64,000 bases of DNA from Protula sp. h YS-2021 (GCA_949752745.1 OX457031.1:2333741-2397740), one strand, 5' to 3'; positions 1 to 9,650 are shown, counted from the stretch's first letter. Notes: generated from the sequence alone by a model not told the origin. Program-made: numbers and translations.

Positions 1-619
1 CGCTCAAAACCTGCGTTGACAGTGTGTGGACATGAATGGGGGTGGGCTGTCTGCGTCGGTGGTGCTCGCTCGGGGCTTTCCTGGATGCTCGTTTCAGCAC
101 AGCAGTGCTTGTCCATCTGGCTTCGTGAGGCTTGGCCGCCTTGTGAATCTCGGCAGGCCACTGACATCGGTTCATCACTGTCTCTGCTCCCACGTGCCTG
201 GGTCTACATTCAATGCTTTAAGGGACTTCTTTAGTCTGACCTTGTGACCTTGTAGCGCATCTTTTTGACCTCCTTGGGATCTCTTTCCCCCCGCTGAAGC
301 TCACCATAAAATAGCCTCTTTGGTAGCCCATGCTCGGACATGCGCATTATGTGACCTGTCCAGCGTAGCTGTGTTTGCATAAGAGACGTGAAGATGCTTG
401 GGACTTCGACTCTGGTGAGTACATTTGTGTCTGGAATTTTATCCTGCCATAGTTTTTCCTTAGGTAGGTTGCGTGGAAGTGGTTCAGTTTCCTGTCGTGG
501 TGCTGGTAGACTCTCCAGGTTTCGCACGCATACAACAGTGTTGGGAGCACGACTGCTTTATAGACCTTCAGTTTGGTTTTTAGACTGACTATTATTCTAT
601 TCCAGACGTTGGCGTTGCA
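1..619 (-). pseudogene. Non-LTR retrotransposon (LINE) ORF2 3' end, decayed and truncated
   Basis: Read on the minus strand this is the C-terminal tail of a LINE reverse transcriptase. Near 540-500 it contains [11 protein letters not shown]. After a frameshift at about 450 it continues with [19 protein letters not shown] and LPKRLFYGEL, which are hallmark motifs of the post-RT region of many animal non-LTR retrotransposons. Further left, near 200-20, WEQRQ is followed by two stops and later by a C..C-type zinc-knuckle remnant at the window edge. At least two frameshifts and several stops make it non-functional. Its upstream (RT catalytic) part is missing: the similarity ends abruptly at about 619, where a minisatellite begins. 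The clade (RTE/CR1/L2-like) cannot be fixed from this fragment. Confidence 0.8.
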
Positions 620-1300
620 GGAAGGTAGTGACGGGGATGGATTGGCAGACAGGGAGTGGTAGGGAAGAGGTGGCAGTCAGCGAGTAAAAGGTTATGGAAG
701 GGAGTGAGAGGTCGAGTGGAAGTGGCAGGGTATGAGTGGGAAGGAGAGAGCGGGACGGAGAGTAGAAGGGTGGGAGTGGCAGGCAGGGAGTGGTAGGCAA
801 GGAGTGGAAAGGAGGGAGTTCTAGGGAGGGCGTGGCAGGGACGAGTGGCCGGAAGGGTATGGCAGAAAGCTAGTGGAAAGGGGGGAGTGGAAGGGACTGA
901 GTAGCAGGGAGGTAGTGGCAAAGAGGGATTTTGAGGAAGGAGTGACACGGAGGGAGTGGCAGAGAGGGTTTGATAGGGAGGGTGTGGTAGGAAGGAGTGG
1001 GTAGGAGGGAGTGGCAGCAAGGGAGTGGCAATGATTGTATGGTAAAGATTCAGTTACAGTGAGGGAGTGTCATGGAGGGTTCGACAAGGGGGGAGTGGCG
1101 AGTAGGGTATGGCAGGGAGCGAGTTTCACTGCGGGAGTGGTCGGGAGGGAGTGGTAGGAAGAGTATGGCATCGAGGTAGATGCAGTTAGTGTATGGCAAA
1201 GAGTTAGTGGCAGAAAGGGAGTGGCAGGGAGTGTGTGGCAGTGAGGTAGTGGCACTGACTGAGTGGCAGAGATTGAGAGGCCTCGTATATGTTTGTTGGC
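620..1300. repeat. Degenerate G-rich minisatellite (GGGAGTGGCAG-like units)
   Basis: About 680 bp of imperfect tandem units of roughly 12-16 bp built on gggagtggcagg. The long minus-strand open frames rich in Leu, Pro, Ser and Thr are a by-product of the repeat. It abuts the truncated LINE on its left. Confidence 0.75.
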
Positions 1301-1320
1301 TTGGGAGGCTAGGGAGAGAA

Positions 1321-1362
1321 AGTGTGTGTGTGTATGTGAGAGAGATAGAGAGAGAGTGTGTA
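1321..1362. repeat. (GT)n/(GA)n microsatellite
   Basis: Short alternating gt run followed by a ga run at the right end of the minisatellite. Confidence 0.7.
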
Positions 1363-2470
1363 AAAATCTGGCAAACTCGGTTGAAGGAGGGACAAAAGTA
1401 TGCACCTAGCTGTTACGTTTTTGGCGATTCGCCAAAAATTAATGGAAATTTTGGCAAACAAAACAAAAAAAGCAACATCTTAACTCACACCTGACAAATA
1501 GTCTTACTGTCTTGAAAGTTTTGTTAAAGGGAACTGTCATTGGTGCTTACCTGACTATTGCTGACATTCATACCTGCTTCGCTATTATCACTTTTTTTCT
1601 TGATGATTTGCCATAAATAATAGGACATATTGACCAAAAAAAAATTTTTTCGGTAACAAATTTTATCAGGAAAATAGCCTTACTCACTTGCAATTGTATG
1701 TAAAGGCAACAGGCACTACCACATTCTTGAGAAAATATTTTGGTGTTTCGCGGCAGAGAAATCGTTTTACTTTCTTCAAGTTTTGGTTAAAGATAACGGT
1801 CATTGATACTCATCTGGTTGTTGCTCATTTGCGTAATTCGGAGAAAAATTGCGGAAATAATTCGGCAGAACTGTGATTGCGTGTGAGAATAGAATAATGT
1901 GATAAAAGCGAGAGCAGGTGGTGAGGGGGGGGGGGGGGTGGGGGTATAAAAAGAACAGTTTCACAACATACCGTATCAACCCCTCCCCATCCCGACCTCT
2001 TTGAGACCGTCTTTTAAAAAAGATGTGGAGTGGGACATCAGTTTGATTAAATTTTTCTTCCTGTAAATCGTTAGTTTATGCGTCACATTGTCTCTATATG
2101 TGGCTGAGAATAAAACCCCTCACCGGAGCCAGATCGGACATTGTAAGACCCTAGACGGTGCATGCTGTAGGCCCCTTACTCCCGAAAAATTGTTCACGTC
2201 ACCAATAGCATAACACTAATTCTTACAAGTACATCTATAAGTCAGACTAACTTTTTGCGAAATACTTGCAAAGTCTTCAGTCAGATTATGATATGTAATT
2301 TTTCTAAAAATATCAGCTTATATGTACAATAGAGAGAGCGCTTCTAACCTGTCTTGTGTCATGGCTGTTATGTTTGGATTCCTGATTGTTTTGAGTTGCG
2401 AGAACGAGTATTCAGCTGAACGGCTAGTAATCCTAAGAGTGAAAAATATGCGAAGAAGTATGCCCACATT
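1363..2470. other. No gene recognised
   Basis: AT-rich sequence with no convincing coding frame. A poly-G run lies at about 1925-1945. The right part may be outer non-coding sequence of the hAT remnant that follows, but no terminal inverted repeat was found. Confidence 0.5.
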
Positions 2471-2479
2471 TGGAAATGT

Positions 2480-4116
2480 TCATTTAACTTTAACTTAACT
2501 GATGGTTTTATCTCTCAGTTTCTCATCCAGATAATCATAGAAATCCAAGAAATCTGCTTTGTGATTTTTGTTCAAATCTTCTAGATATGTATCTATAAGT
2601 GTCTGACAACTTTTTGTACGCTTTTCTTCCGACAAACTGCGAAGAACAGATGAAGTCGAACTACTGCGAAACGGTTCTGTATACCTCACTTTCATATTGG
2701 CTTCTAGGGTATCAATTATAACACTGAAGGTGCATATCACGGAACGTATCACATGGTCATAAAATTACGACCGGGTGTAGGACCGGGTGTAGGACGTATC
2801 ACATGGTGACAAAATTACTTTGGGTGTTTGATCGTCATTAGGCTGATGTTTACGTTTTCTTATGTGAGTCGAAACTTGTTGCTTGTTAATAATCATAACT
2901 GGGCAATATAGACTAGGTCTCATCTTCAAATTTCTCAACATTATCTCGTAATCGCTTGATACTGCGGGACGGTGTTGCGTATCAATAAGCACATGTTTGT
3001 AGATCTATTTGTTCTGCTTGTAACGATTGACTGGTTTAGTGGAATTTAGCTAATATGTTTCTTGTTTCAAATACTGGCATTAATATAAATTCTAGTTCTT
3101 GTATCTTGTCTATGATGTTGTTTATGTCACTCACAGTGTTACCTTTCTGTTGTGAATCTGAAGTAATATTATCCAGTGCATGTATGACGTTGGAGTAACA
3201 TTCCATTTCGGCCTGAGTCCCGTTTGCATGTTTTTCCCAATGGGTGTGAGAAAATTGAAAAGAAATTGACATAAATTGATAGAAAGTGGGCAACAATCAG
3301 TGCCTCTTTGGCAATTAGATTTAGCGGATGGACAGGGCACGGTATGAATGTAGCATACGGATATTGGTCTAAAATAATTTGCTGTATTCTCCGGGGGCGC
3401 TCTGCAATGTTTGTAGCATTGTCGCGACACTTGGCCATTGATAAACCAAAGCCAATAAATCTTTCTACTGGGACAACCTGCAGTATTATGCCCAGTTTCA
3501 ATATGTGCGCAGTCTGAGGTTGAATCAAAAGATAAACAGAAACACCAGCACTTGTGACGTCATCTAAAATTTGTCGCGCGCACTTTAACTGTCACGTCGT
3601 CGAATAGTTCTTCGCATATTGCCTTAGACGGCTTACCCTTTTCATTTGTTCGCGTATTTTTCAATGTAATATGAAAGAAATAGGTCAAATTCTGTTAAAA
3701 GTTCAGTTATTCCGAGGCAATTCCCATTGGTTACTGACTCAGATTTCTCACCAGTACCTCTGAGCTGCAGACCTCGCTAAGCACGTTTGCACGTGACGGC
3801 TATTACTTCCTTCATTCCGTTTCATCAGTAGTGATACTCTTCCTCTATCTGTTCCGCCAGTCTGTCACCTAGACCATGTTTAGATGTCCATGTAGTGCGC
3901 ACTAACAAGCATTTTCTATGGGATTTGCTGATTTGATGCTGGTCAGGTACATACAGATTTCTCCAGTCACTAAGTCCCCCTGCTGAGTACAATTTAGTGT
4001 GAGTATTCTTTGCTAAATAATTTGCAAACAAAGCAATAAACGGCACCTGAAGACGGCGACGGCGATTATGATAACCATTGCCTTGTTGTTTCTTCACCAC
4101 TTGGAGCCGTTCTTAT
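2480..4116 (-). pseudogene. hAT-superfamily transposase, ZMYM1/DUF4371-like, pseudogene
   Basis: Minus strand, N-terminus on the right. The 3825-4100 frame resembles the TTF-type zinc-finger region, with SDWRNLYV followed by a run of basic residues. The 3169-3528 frame carries the DUF4371-like core with CRDNATNIAE, YPYATFIPCPVHPLNLIA and NFFSIF. The 3036-3296 frame continues with HTHWEKHANGT, HALDNI and IQELEFILM. The 2495-2752 frame holds the stretch before the C-terminal dimerisation region, with IDTLEANMK and a YLEDLNK motif. These pieces lie in the expected order for ZMYM1-like hAT transposases but in different frames, with gaps and stops, so the gene is dead. A SINE interrupts its 5' side at 4130-4323. 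Domestication is unlikely because no continuous frame is kept. Confidence 0.75.
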
Positions 4117-4129
4117 GAACACTCCTTTT
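4117..4129. repeat. SINE target-site duplication, left copy
   Basis: gaacactcctttt here and gaatactcttttt at 4324-4336 match at 11 of 13 positions, and the differences are C-to-T. They flank the SINE-like insertion. Confidence 0.5.
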
Positions 4130-4323
4130 AAAAAAATGGTTGGCCGGAAGACTCATTTGTGCTAAGTTTGAATTCCGTGGTGGTGAATAATCATGCGCAG
4201 TGGTTTAGCTGAGGCAACTTGAGCGAAAGCCAATCCCCTGCTTTCCAACCCTAGATAGTTTCGAACCAGGGACCTGGGATTACAGGACCAACGCTCTACC
4301 GACTGAGCTAACCGTCACCCCGT
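4130..4323 (-). mobile_element. tRNA-derived SINE inserted in the hAT remnant
   Basis: On the minus strand the right end is tRNA-like. It has an A box (TAGCTCAGTCGG, complement of 4299-4310) and a B box (GGTTCGAAAC, complement of 4258-4267), with a stem-loop between them resembling an anticodon arm with a TGT-like triplet (Thr-like). The acceptor stem cannot close, so it is not a working tRNA. About 120 bp of unrelated body follows. Short direct repeats at 4117-4129 and 4324-4336 look like target-site duplications. The expected poly-A tail is not obvious. Confidence 0.6.
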
Positions 4324-4336
4324 GAATACTCTTTTT

Positions 4337-4800
4337 GTGCAGTGACGTTTACTAGTTGAAAATTGTAGCTCACAATGGTGTTGTTATAAGCTTCTGACCA
4401 GTATGTATCCAGTGCTTAATAGCGCCTTCCGAAAAATGGCTCCATAAACAAGGTCATTTTCATAATTAGTATTCAGCGAGTCGATGCGTTCCTCGCCTTT
4501 TACGTCAGTTACGTACGAATTTTATTGTCATTTGTGACAGAAGCATCAACAGATTTCCTGATCAGGTTGATTTGTAACATGATCATCATTTTCAGTCTCA
4601 TATTCAACCGTTTCTAGGTTAAAAAAACTTAACTTTGGTACTTTCTAAATTTCTTCAATTTGTTTTTGTTTTTGTGCTTTATTTAATTTTCGTTTTTACG
4701 CTCCACTTGGATGAATGCTCCTCATTTTGCATGTTTTTTCTACCAGTTTTGTCAAGTTTTTTGTGTCAAAATAAGTACGCAGTGCTCTCTGATTGCAGTT
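4337..4800. other. No gene recognised (probable hAT 5' flank)
   Basis: AT-rich sequence with no long frame. It may contain further decayed N-terminal hAT sequence displaced by the SINE, but nothing is readable with confidence. Confidence 0.4.
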
Positions 4801-4803
4801 CGG

Positions 4804-5115
4804 ATTAGGTCGCTTAGAATGTATGATGCTTGTGGCTAGTGAGTCATAAATGACTTTTGCAGTCGTGATTAGGTCGCTTAGAATGCATGATGCTTGTGGT
4901 TAGTGAGTCATAAATGACCTTTGCAGTCGTGATTAGATGGCTTAGAATGCGCGATGTTTGTGGCTAGTGAGTCATAAATGACCTTTGCAGTCGTGATTAC
5001 GTCGCTTAGAATGCGTGATTCTTGTGGCTAGTGAGTCATAAATGACATTTGCAGTCGTGATTAGGTCCGAAAAATGCATGATGCTTGTGGCTAGTGAGTC
5101 TTAAATGATTTTACC
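4804..5115. repeat. 64-bp tandem repeat, five copies
   Basis: Units start with attagg or attac at 4804, 4868, 4932, 4996 and 5060, an exact 64-bp period with few substitutions. Each carries gtgagtcataaatgac. There is no coding potential. The array ends near 5115. Confidence 0.9.
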
Positions 5116-5408
5116 CTAGTGCCGCCACGTATGTGGATAGGATACTGCACACTACTCACTGAGAATCAATAATCTATAGTGCACCAGCGCCGTTTTAGCT
5201 GCTTTATATCTAGTATAAAATATTGCTATCTGAAGCTCGGAGCCCCCTATCCCCTCAGAGACTACGGCCCTTATGCTCCGACCTAGCCTCACCCCTTCGT
5301 GATCGACAATTTGTTTTCAATCTCTTTTCCCTTTATCCAAGAAAACCAACGGTTACAAGGCTCTCGTTTTTTCAAATAAAAGTAAGCGTATATAGTCGTT
5401 ACGAGTCT

Positions 5409-5525
5409 AGGCCTTTTCCCCCTGGCCCTTTTCTCACCCCCGAAACTCTCCCACCGCACTATCACCCTGGCCCTTTCCCCCTGGTACTTTTCCCACTGAC
5501 ACTTTTGCCCCCCCCCCCCAAGACG
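5409..5525. repeat. MULE left terminal inverted repeat
   Basis: Begins aggccttttccccctgg. It pairs with the reverse complement of 7868-7983, sharing ccgcactatc, ctggccct and gtacttttccc-like blocks. Confidence 0.75.
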
Positions 5526-5789
5526 TAATGAAGCTAAAATCAAACACTTCTACATTTATAAGTTGCAATCCACAACTATCCATAAAAGAATAATAAAGTA
5601 AGAGTCAATGACCTTAATCTAATTCTATTACACAATTGGAAATATTGTCAAGTCTTTTCAATAAGAGTCACATAATCCATCAAAGTGTAACAGCTTTTCA
5701 AAGAAATACAACTAATTGTGCAATAATTTACTGACCCATCAAAGGAAAATTGTGTCCAATTTTCCAAAACAACCAGTTCAACATTAGTC
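5526..5789. other. AT-rich 3' non-coding part of the MULE
   Basis: Lies between the left TIR and the transposase C-terminus. No coding frame is seen. Confidence 0.5.
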
Positions 5790-5889
5790 AGTTACAACTT
5801 AATATTATAGGCAATACCACGTAGGTAATCAATCGCGTCACGATTTGTGCAGTCCTGCACCATCGTTGCAATTCTCTGTGCGTAATGCC

Positions 5890-6640
5890 GACGTCGTGGT
5901 TCCGGAGCGTGACCCGCCATGAGCTGGATAATGACGATGTCGTGGTTCCGGAGCGTGACCCGCCATGAGCTGGGTAATGACAACGTCGTGGTTCCGGAGC
6001 GTGACCCGCCATGAGCTGGATAATGACGACGTCGTGGTTCCGGGTCGTAACCCGCCATGAGCTGGGTAATGAAAACGTCGTGGTTCCGGAGCGTGACCCG
6101 CCATGAGCTGGGTAATGACGACATCGTGGTTCCGGAGCGTGACCCGCCATGAGCTGGGTAATGACGGCGTCGTGGTTCCGGAGCGTGACCCGCCATGAGC
6201 TGGGTAATGACAACGTCGTGGTTCCGGAGCATGACTCACCATGAGCTGGATAATGACGACGTCGTGGTTCCGGAGCGTGATCCGCCATGAGCTGGGTAAT
6301 GACGACGTCGTGGTTCCGGATCGTAACCCGCCATGAGCTGGGTAATGACGACGTCGTGGTTCCGGATCGTGACCCGCCATGAGCTGGATAATGACGACGT
6401 CGTGGTTCCGGAGCGTGACCCGCCATGAGCTGGGTAATGACAACGTCGTGGTGCCGGAGCATGACCCGCCATGAGCTGGATAATGACGACGTCGTGGTTC
6501 CGGAGCGTGACCCGCCATGAGCTGGGTAATGACGACGTCGTGGTTCCGGATCATAACCCGCCATGAGCTGGGTAATGACGACGTCGTGGTTCCGGATCGT
6601 GACCCGCCATGAGCTGGATAATGACGACATCATTCAACGC
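5890..6640. repeat. 46-bp minisatellite inside the MULE transposase, ~16 copies
   Basis: The period is 46 bp (gtcgtgg at 5893, 5939, 5985 and so on), with units such as ccatgagctgggtaatgac. On the minus strand one unit encodes part of the transposase C-terminus (QLMAGH.PEPRRRHY). Because 46 is not a multiple of 3 and no phase contains a stop, all three minus-strand frames stay open. This explains the overlapping 281-, 238- and 146-residue frames, which are not real proteins. Confidence 0.9.
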
Positions 6641-7144
6641 TTGATCGTTGCGCAAAACATCAATGAATTTCCAGATATTTGGATAGTGCGCACTCACAGC
6701 TGCCAACATCTTTCGTTGATAGCCCTCAATGTGGTGTTCATGCTGGGCAGTTCATCATTCAACCTGTCATTCATATTCCACGTATTGTGTGAAAACGCTG
6801 GATCTCTGCGTGCACGACGTCCGGGTCGACCGATATAAGGCTCGGCATCATTGGGCAATTCGTCTTGCAAGCTTTCAAATGCCTGAACGACATAGTTAAC
6901 TTGGGCAATAGCTAGTGCGGCAATCATTCGTATAGCAGTTCCAAATTCCTTATCATTGGTGAAACGCTCCTGCAATCCTACGCTCTGTACCTTTCTGAAT
7001 ATGTTTTGAGAAAGGTGGTAGAAACAGCCTTTTCCATTTGCTTGAGATAAGGCTGCTTGCACTGATTGTATTGCAGCCTATTCGAAATCCATCATCACGG
7101 AACGTGGATTGGCGTCGGGTCTCATGAGACTGAGTTGTTCGAAC

Positions 7145-7310
7145 AGTCAGTCAGTAATCAATAATCAATAATTAGCACTCAATAATCAATAAATCATTAA
7201 GCAACAAATCAAATAAATATTTAGTAATCAATAACCTGCTTATCAATAATCAGTAATAGATATTCAATAATTAGCAATCAATAACACATCTAATCAATCA
7301 TCGTAAAAAA
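7145..7310. repeat. AATCAATAA-type AT-rich array
   Basis: Irregular repeats of aatcaataatca separating the FLYWCH end from the catalytic end of the MULE. Confidence 0.7.
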
Positions 7311-7867
7311 TAATAACCTTCATTGATGTTCTCTATTTCTCGAAAATTATCCGTTGTGCAGTGTCTTGCGAAACAAGCGCCCTGCGCTTTATACCGTGGC
7401 GTACTTTCAGAGCTTCAATCCGTCCAGTTTCTGGGGCGTGGGTATGCTCATTGGCGCTTGATTACTTCACCGTTGAGGACATCTAGTTTGGCTTTGTACT
7501 TGCCTGCCAATTCTGCATGACCTGTACCCCTACGCTTTTCGCATCCGTAGGCCACCGCGCCATTTGCCAGCTTTTTTGTTTCACGTACAAGAAACCTGGG
7601 AAGCATAGCTTTTTACATCCTTTGGTTGATTTGATAAACACCATTATGATAAGAAGTACATAGTTAATTTAACACATTTTTATACACATTTTAAGTACTA
7701 CGGATACCTGCAATACTGTTTGCAAATTGCAATTGGCCTTGTATTGCAATTGAAAAAGTTAATTACAATTACTGTAGATCAGTCATCGACCCTAGTCTAT
7801 GATGAATTAATCGCGTAATGGGCAACACTAGATCAATCATCAACTCTGTGATCAATAACAAATAAAA

Positions 7868-7983
7868 AAACAGAATTCCGTCTTGGAGGAAAAGAGTTTC
7901 AGGGGAAAACTACCAGGTGGAGAGGGCCAGGAGATAGTGCGGGGGGAGTTCCGGGGGAGGAAAAATCCAGGGGAAAAGGGCCT
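7868..7983. repeat. MULE right terminal inverted repeat
   Basis: The reverse complement matches 5409-5525. It ends ggggaaaagggcct at 7983. Confidence 0.75.
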
Positions 7984-8075
7984 GTTTCCATAGAGGTTTT
8001 TTGTTTTTCGGTACATTCTTTACAGCTTACCCTGATTAGAGAAAGACAAGAATTATTTCAAGTACGTGGCGAGTT

Positions 8076-8083
8076 TATGGCGA
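8076..8083. repeat. 8-bp target-site duplication, left copy (TATGGCGA)
   Basis: TATGGCGA directly precedes the left ITR. An identical octamer at 11966-11973 directly follows the right ITR. Confidence 0.75.
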
Positions 8084-8139
8084 GTAGTTGGATAATGGGG
8101 ATTCCAGCTCACTTTTTGACGTCATAATGACGTCATAGT

Positions 8140-8445
8140 CATAGTAGGGGAAAATCAGATATCCACACCAACTTTAACAAATTTAGTTTTTGAAAACATA
8201 TGATGTATAAAATAAGTTTTAGCATTTTAGCATGCTACTTATTCGAATGTTCTGAAGTCATAGTAGTACGAAAATCAGAGTTCCAGACCAACTTTAACCA
8301 ATTTAGTTTTTGAAAACATACTATGTATAAAATAGGTTTGGACATTTTACCATGCTACTTATTCGAATGCTTTGAAGTCATAGTAGTGGGAAAACAATGC
8401 TTCTAAACCAACTTTAACCAACTTAGGTTTTGAAAACATATGTAA
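8140..8445. repeat. 120-bp direct repeats in left ITR
   Basis: accaactttaac recurs at about 8168, 8288 and 8408, an exact 120-bp spacing, with a shared gaaaacatat...gcatgctacttattcgaatg body. It is mirrored in the right ITR. Confidence 0.85.
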
Positions 8446-8564
8446 TGGTACGCGAGAAAATTTGAGATTTTTGGATATTTACACGTTTCAGACGAGTTAA
8501 CCACTTGGTTGGTTGTTGGAAAATGGGGAGTGAAAATGTGGTTAGTTATGTAGAAAGACGGCGC

Positions 8565-8680
8565 CCATTCAAACATGTGTTCGAATGGCAAGCCCATTCA
8601 AAGATGTGTTCGAATGGCAAGCCCATTCAAGCGTGTATTCGAATGGCAAGCTCATTCAAAAGACGTGTTCGAATTATTTT
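8565..8680. repeat. ~29-bp repeats with TTCGAATG core in left ITR
   Basis: Four copies of cccattcaaa...tgttcgaatggcaag. The cattcaa/ttcgaatg halves can pair, giving small hairpins. It is mirrored at about 11395-11495. Confidence 0.8.
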
Positions 8681-8711
8681 TAGAACAAATTACGTCATGG
8701 TATTGTTCTAC

Positions 8712-8890
8712 AATTTTTTTAACAAGTTCAACAAATTGTTCAACAAATTGTTCAACAAGTTGTTCACCATGTTAAAGATGTTGAACATGTTGTCCAACAT
8801 GTTCAACATGTTGTTCAATGTTCAACATGTTCAACATGTTGTTGGACAAGTTGAACATGTTCAACACGTTGTTGAACACTTTGTTATTCA
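8712..8890. repeat. Palindromic AACATGTT/AACAAGTTGTT array in left ITR
   Basis: Dense self-complementary units such as ttgaacatgttcaa and caacatgttg follow one another, so the segment can fold in many registers. It is mirrored at about 11150-11330. Similar palindromic stretches serve as terminal hairpins or protein-binding arrays in other ITR elements; the role here is inferred. Confidence 0.8.
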
Positions 8891-8901
8891 ACAAGTTGTT
8901 G

Positions 8902-8910
8902 TATATAAAG
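8902..8910 (+). promoter_or_regulatory. TATA box in left ITR, reading inward
   Basis: TATATAAAG lies 53 bp upstream of the duplicated zinc-finger start codon at 8963. The mirror copy is at 11132-11140. It probably drives inward transcription. Confidence 0.6.
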
Positions 8911-8962
8911 CTATTTTTAAAAACTTTTTCATCATTTGAAAAGTATATATTGAACCGAAAGG

Positions 8963-9022
8963 ATGTATAAATGCAACATTTGTTCGAAATCTTACAATTG
9001 GCCACAAAGTTACACATGGTAA
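8963..9022 (+). pseudogene. Truncated duplicate of the zinc-finger gene start
   Basis: The left ITR carries the first 16 codons of the zinc-finger gene (MYKCNICSKSYNWPQS). It then runs into unique sequence and stops after three more codons. It arose because the ITR boundary lies inside the zinc-finger gene of the right end. The stub keeps the Cys pair but lacks both His ligands. Confidence 0.8.
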
Positions 9023-9084
9023 AGTTATTTCTAAACATTAGGACATAGTGTGTCCAACCTTGAGTGTGACAACTCCCTATAGAG

Positions 9085-9093
9085 CATAAAAAG
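9085..9093 (+). promoter_or_regulatory. TATA-like box upstream of the PC4 gene
   Basis: CATAAAAAG lies 53 bp before the ATG at 9147, in unique sequence just inside the left ITR. It is a plausible core promoter for the PC4 gene. Confidence 0.5.
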
Positions 9094-9146
9094 CACCTAC
9101 CCTCAGACGTAACACACATTCTGTATCAAGATACTGAAGAGTGAAC

Positions 9147-9629
9147 ATGTCTGTAGTGAGTGAACAACTACTAGCATCTATGGCAATGCCTACAGAAAAT
9201 TTTATAGTAAGGCCCGAGACAATACCTACAGCAAAGTCTAAGGCAATGCCCATGGTAAAGTCTGAGGTGAAGTCACGTAGGCAGCGTCAAAAGCGACCAC
9301 ATTTTAGAAAGATAAAAGGAGATGAATTACCAGCTAAGACGGCACGGTGTAAAATGCGAAAAATTAAGACAGAGCCTGAAATGAAGCGAGAACCGGAGCC
9401 TAAAGCTGCCACTACAAAGTCCATGAAGAAAATGCGTGTAGGCGATTTACCGGTTATGATACCCATTAATGGAGAAACATATATTAAATTGGTGAAATAT
9501 CAACAGAAAGTGATGGCTAACATTCGTAAATATATTACGAATCATGCATTTGGGAGGCTATATCCTACAAAGAAGGGAATTTTGCTGTCATTGAAAGACT
9601 GGCAAATGCTGAAGAAACAAATGACGTAA
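9147..9629 (+). CDS. PC4/p15-like single-strand-DNA-binding protein
   Basis: 160 residues from the ATG at 9147, chosen because the frame has no nearer upstream ATG and a TATA-like box sits 53 bp before it. Residues ~35-105 are basic and unstructured, with KSRRQRQKR as a likely nuclear signal. The C-terminal ~55 residues match the PC4 fold: a strand around VMIPINGETYIKL, then VMANIRKYI (compare the IREY motif of PC4), then a PTKKGILLSLKDWQMLKKQM end (compare KKGISL..EQW..L). PC4 proteins bind single-stranded or unwound DNA and modulate RNA polymerase II. In this setting the protein could coat element DNA or activate its promoters; that is inference. The gene ends facing the leftward genes, with a poly-A signal at 10051. 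Codon use is AT-rich like the element. The domain call rests on motif reading only. Confidence 0.75.
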   Translation: MSVVSEQLLASMAMPTENFIVRPETIPTAKSKAMPMVKSEVKSRRQRQKRPHFRKIKGDELPAKTARCKMRKIKTEPEMKREPEPKAATTKSMKKMRVGDLPVMIPINGETYIKLVKYQQKVMANIRKYITNHAFGRLYPTKKGILLSLKDWQMLKKQMT

Positions 9630-9650
9630 GTGGATCTCATGCTTCAGAAA

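Larger units (their letters stand above)
5790..7644 (-). pseudogene. MULE transposase with FLYWCH zinc finger, pseudogene
   Basis: Minus strand. The N-terminus near 7644-7320 contains FIKSTKGCKKL, a GFLYV motif and YGCEKRRGTGHA (FLYWCH-type zinc finger), then an EHTHAPETGRIEALK-like segment in another frame. After the AT-rich array, the catalytic-region C-terminal half reads MMDFE-stop-AAIQ with a TAG at 7078-7080. It continues with GCFYHLSQNIFRKVQ, YIGRPGRRARRDP and FSHNTWN, typical of MULE transposases. The end, QLMAG...PRRRHYAQRIATM...DYLRGIAYN, matches the usual MULE C-terminus. Inside it a 46-bp segment has been amplified about 16 times, destroying the frame. Stops, frame changes and the missing central DDE region show it is inactive. 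Confidence 0.8.
5409..7983 (-). mobile_element. FLYWCH-MULE (Mutator-like) transposon remnant, TIR-bounded
   Basis: A 2.6 kb unit bounded by imperfect inverted repeats of about 115 bp. It encloses a decayed MULE transposase with an N-terminal FLYWCH-like zinc finger on the minus strand. Two features interrupt the coding region: a 46-bp minisatellite (5890-6640) that grew out of the transposase C-terminus, and an AT-rich aatcaataa-type array (7145-7310). No convincing target-site duplication was found at the edges. Confidence 0.75.
8084..9010. repeat. Left inverted terminal repeat
   Basis: Matches the reverse complement of 11032-11965 throughout with scattered substitutions. From outside inwards it contains a CRE-like tgacgtcataatgacgtca near 8118-8136, three 120-bp direct repeats, a 30-bp ttcgaatggcaag array, an AACATGTT palindrome field, a TATA box, and the first codons of the zinc-finger gene. 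Confidence 0.9.

Noticed and set aside
592..1405. Leu/Pro/Ser-rich minus frames
   Set aside because: By-product of the G-rich minisatellite.
4245..4323. Functional tRNA-Thr gene on the minus strand
   Set aside because: A and B boxes are present but the acceptor stem does not pair and there is no terminator; better as a SINE head.
5788..6633. 281-, 238- and 146-residue overlapping minus frames as a repeat protein
   Set aside because: Artefact of a 46-bp stop-free minisatellite inside a dead MULE transposase; open equally in all three frames.
5893..6640. CRISPR-like regular repeat
   Set aside because: Contiguous repeats without unique spacers in a eukaryotic transposon. The same applies to the 40-bp (14121) and 64-bp (4804) arrays.
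8505..8939. 144-residue frame FNKFNKLFNKLF...VQHVQHVVGQVEH in the left ITR and its mirror
   Set aside because: Translation of the palindromic AACATGTT/AACAAGTT field; both strands are open because of the palindrome, so structural DNA is the simpler reading.
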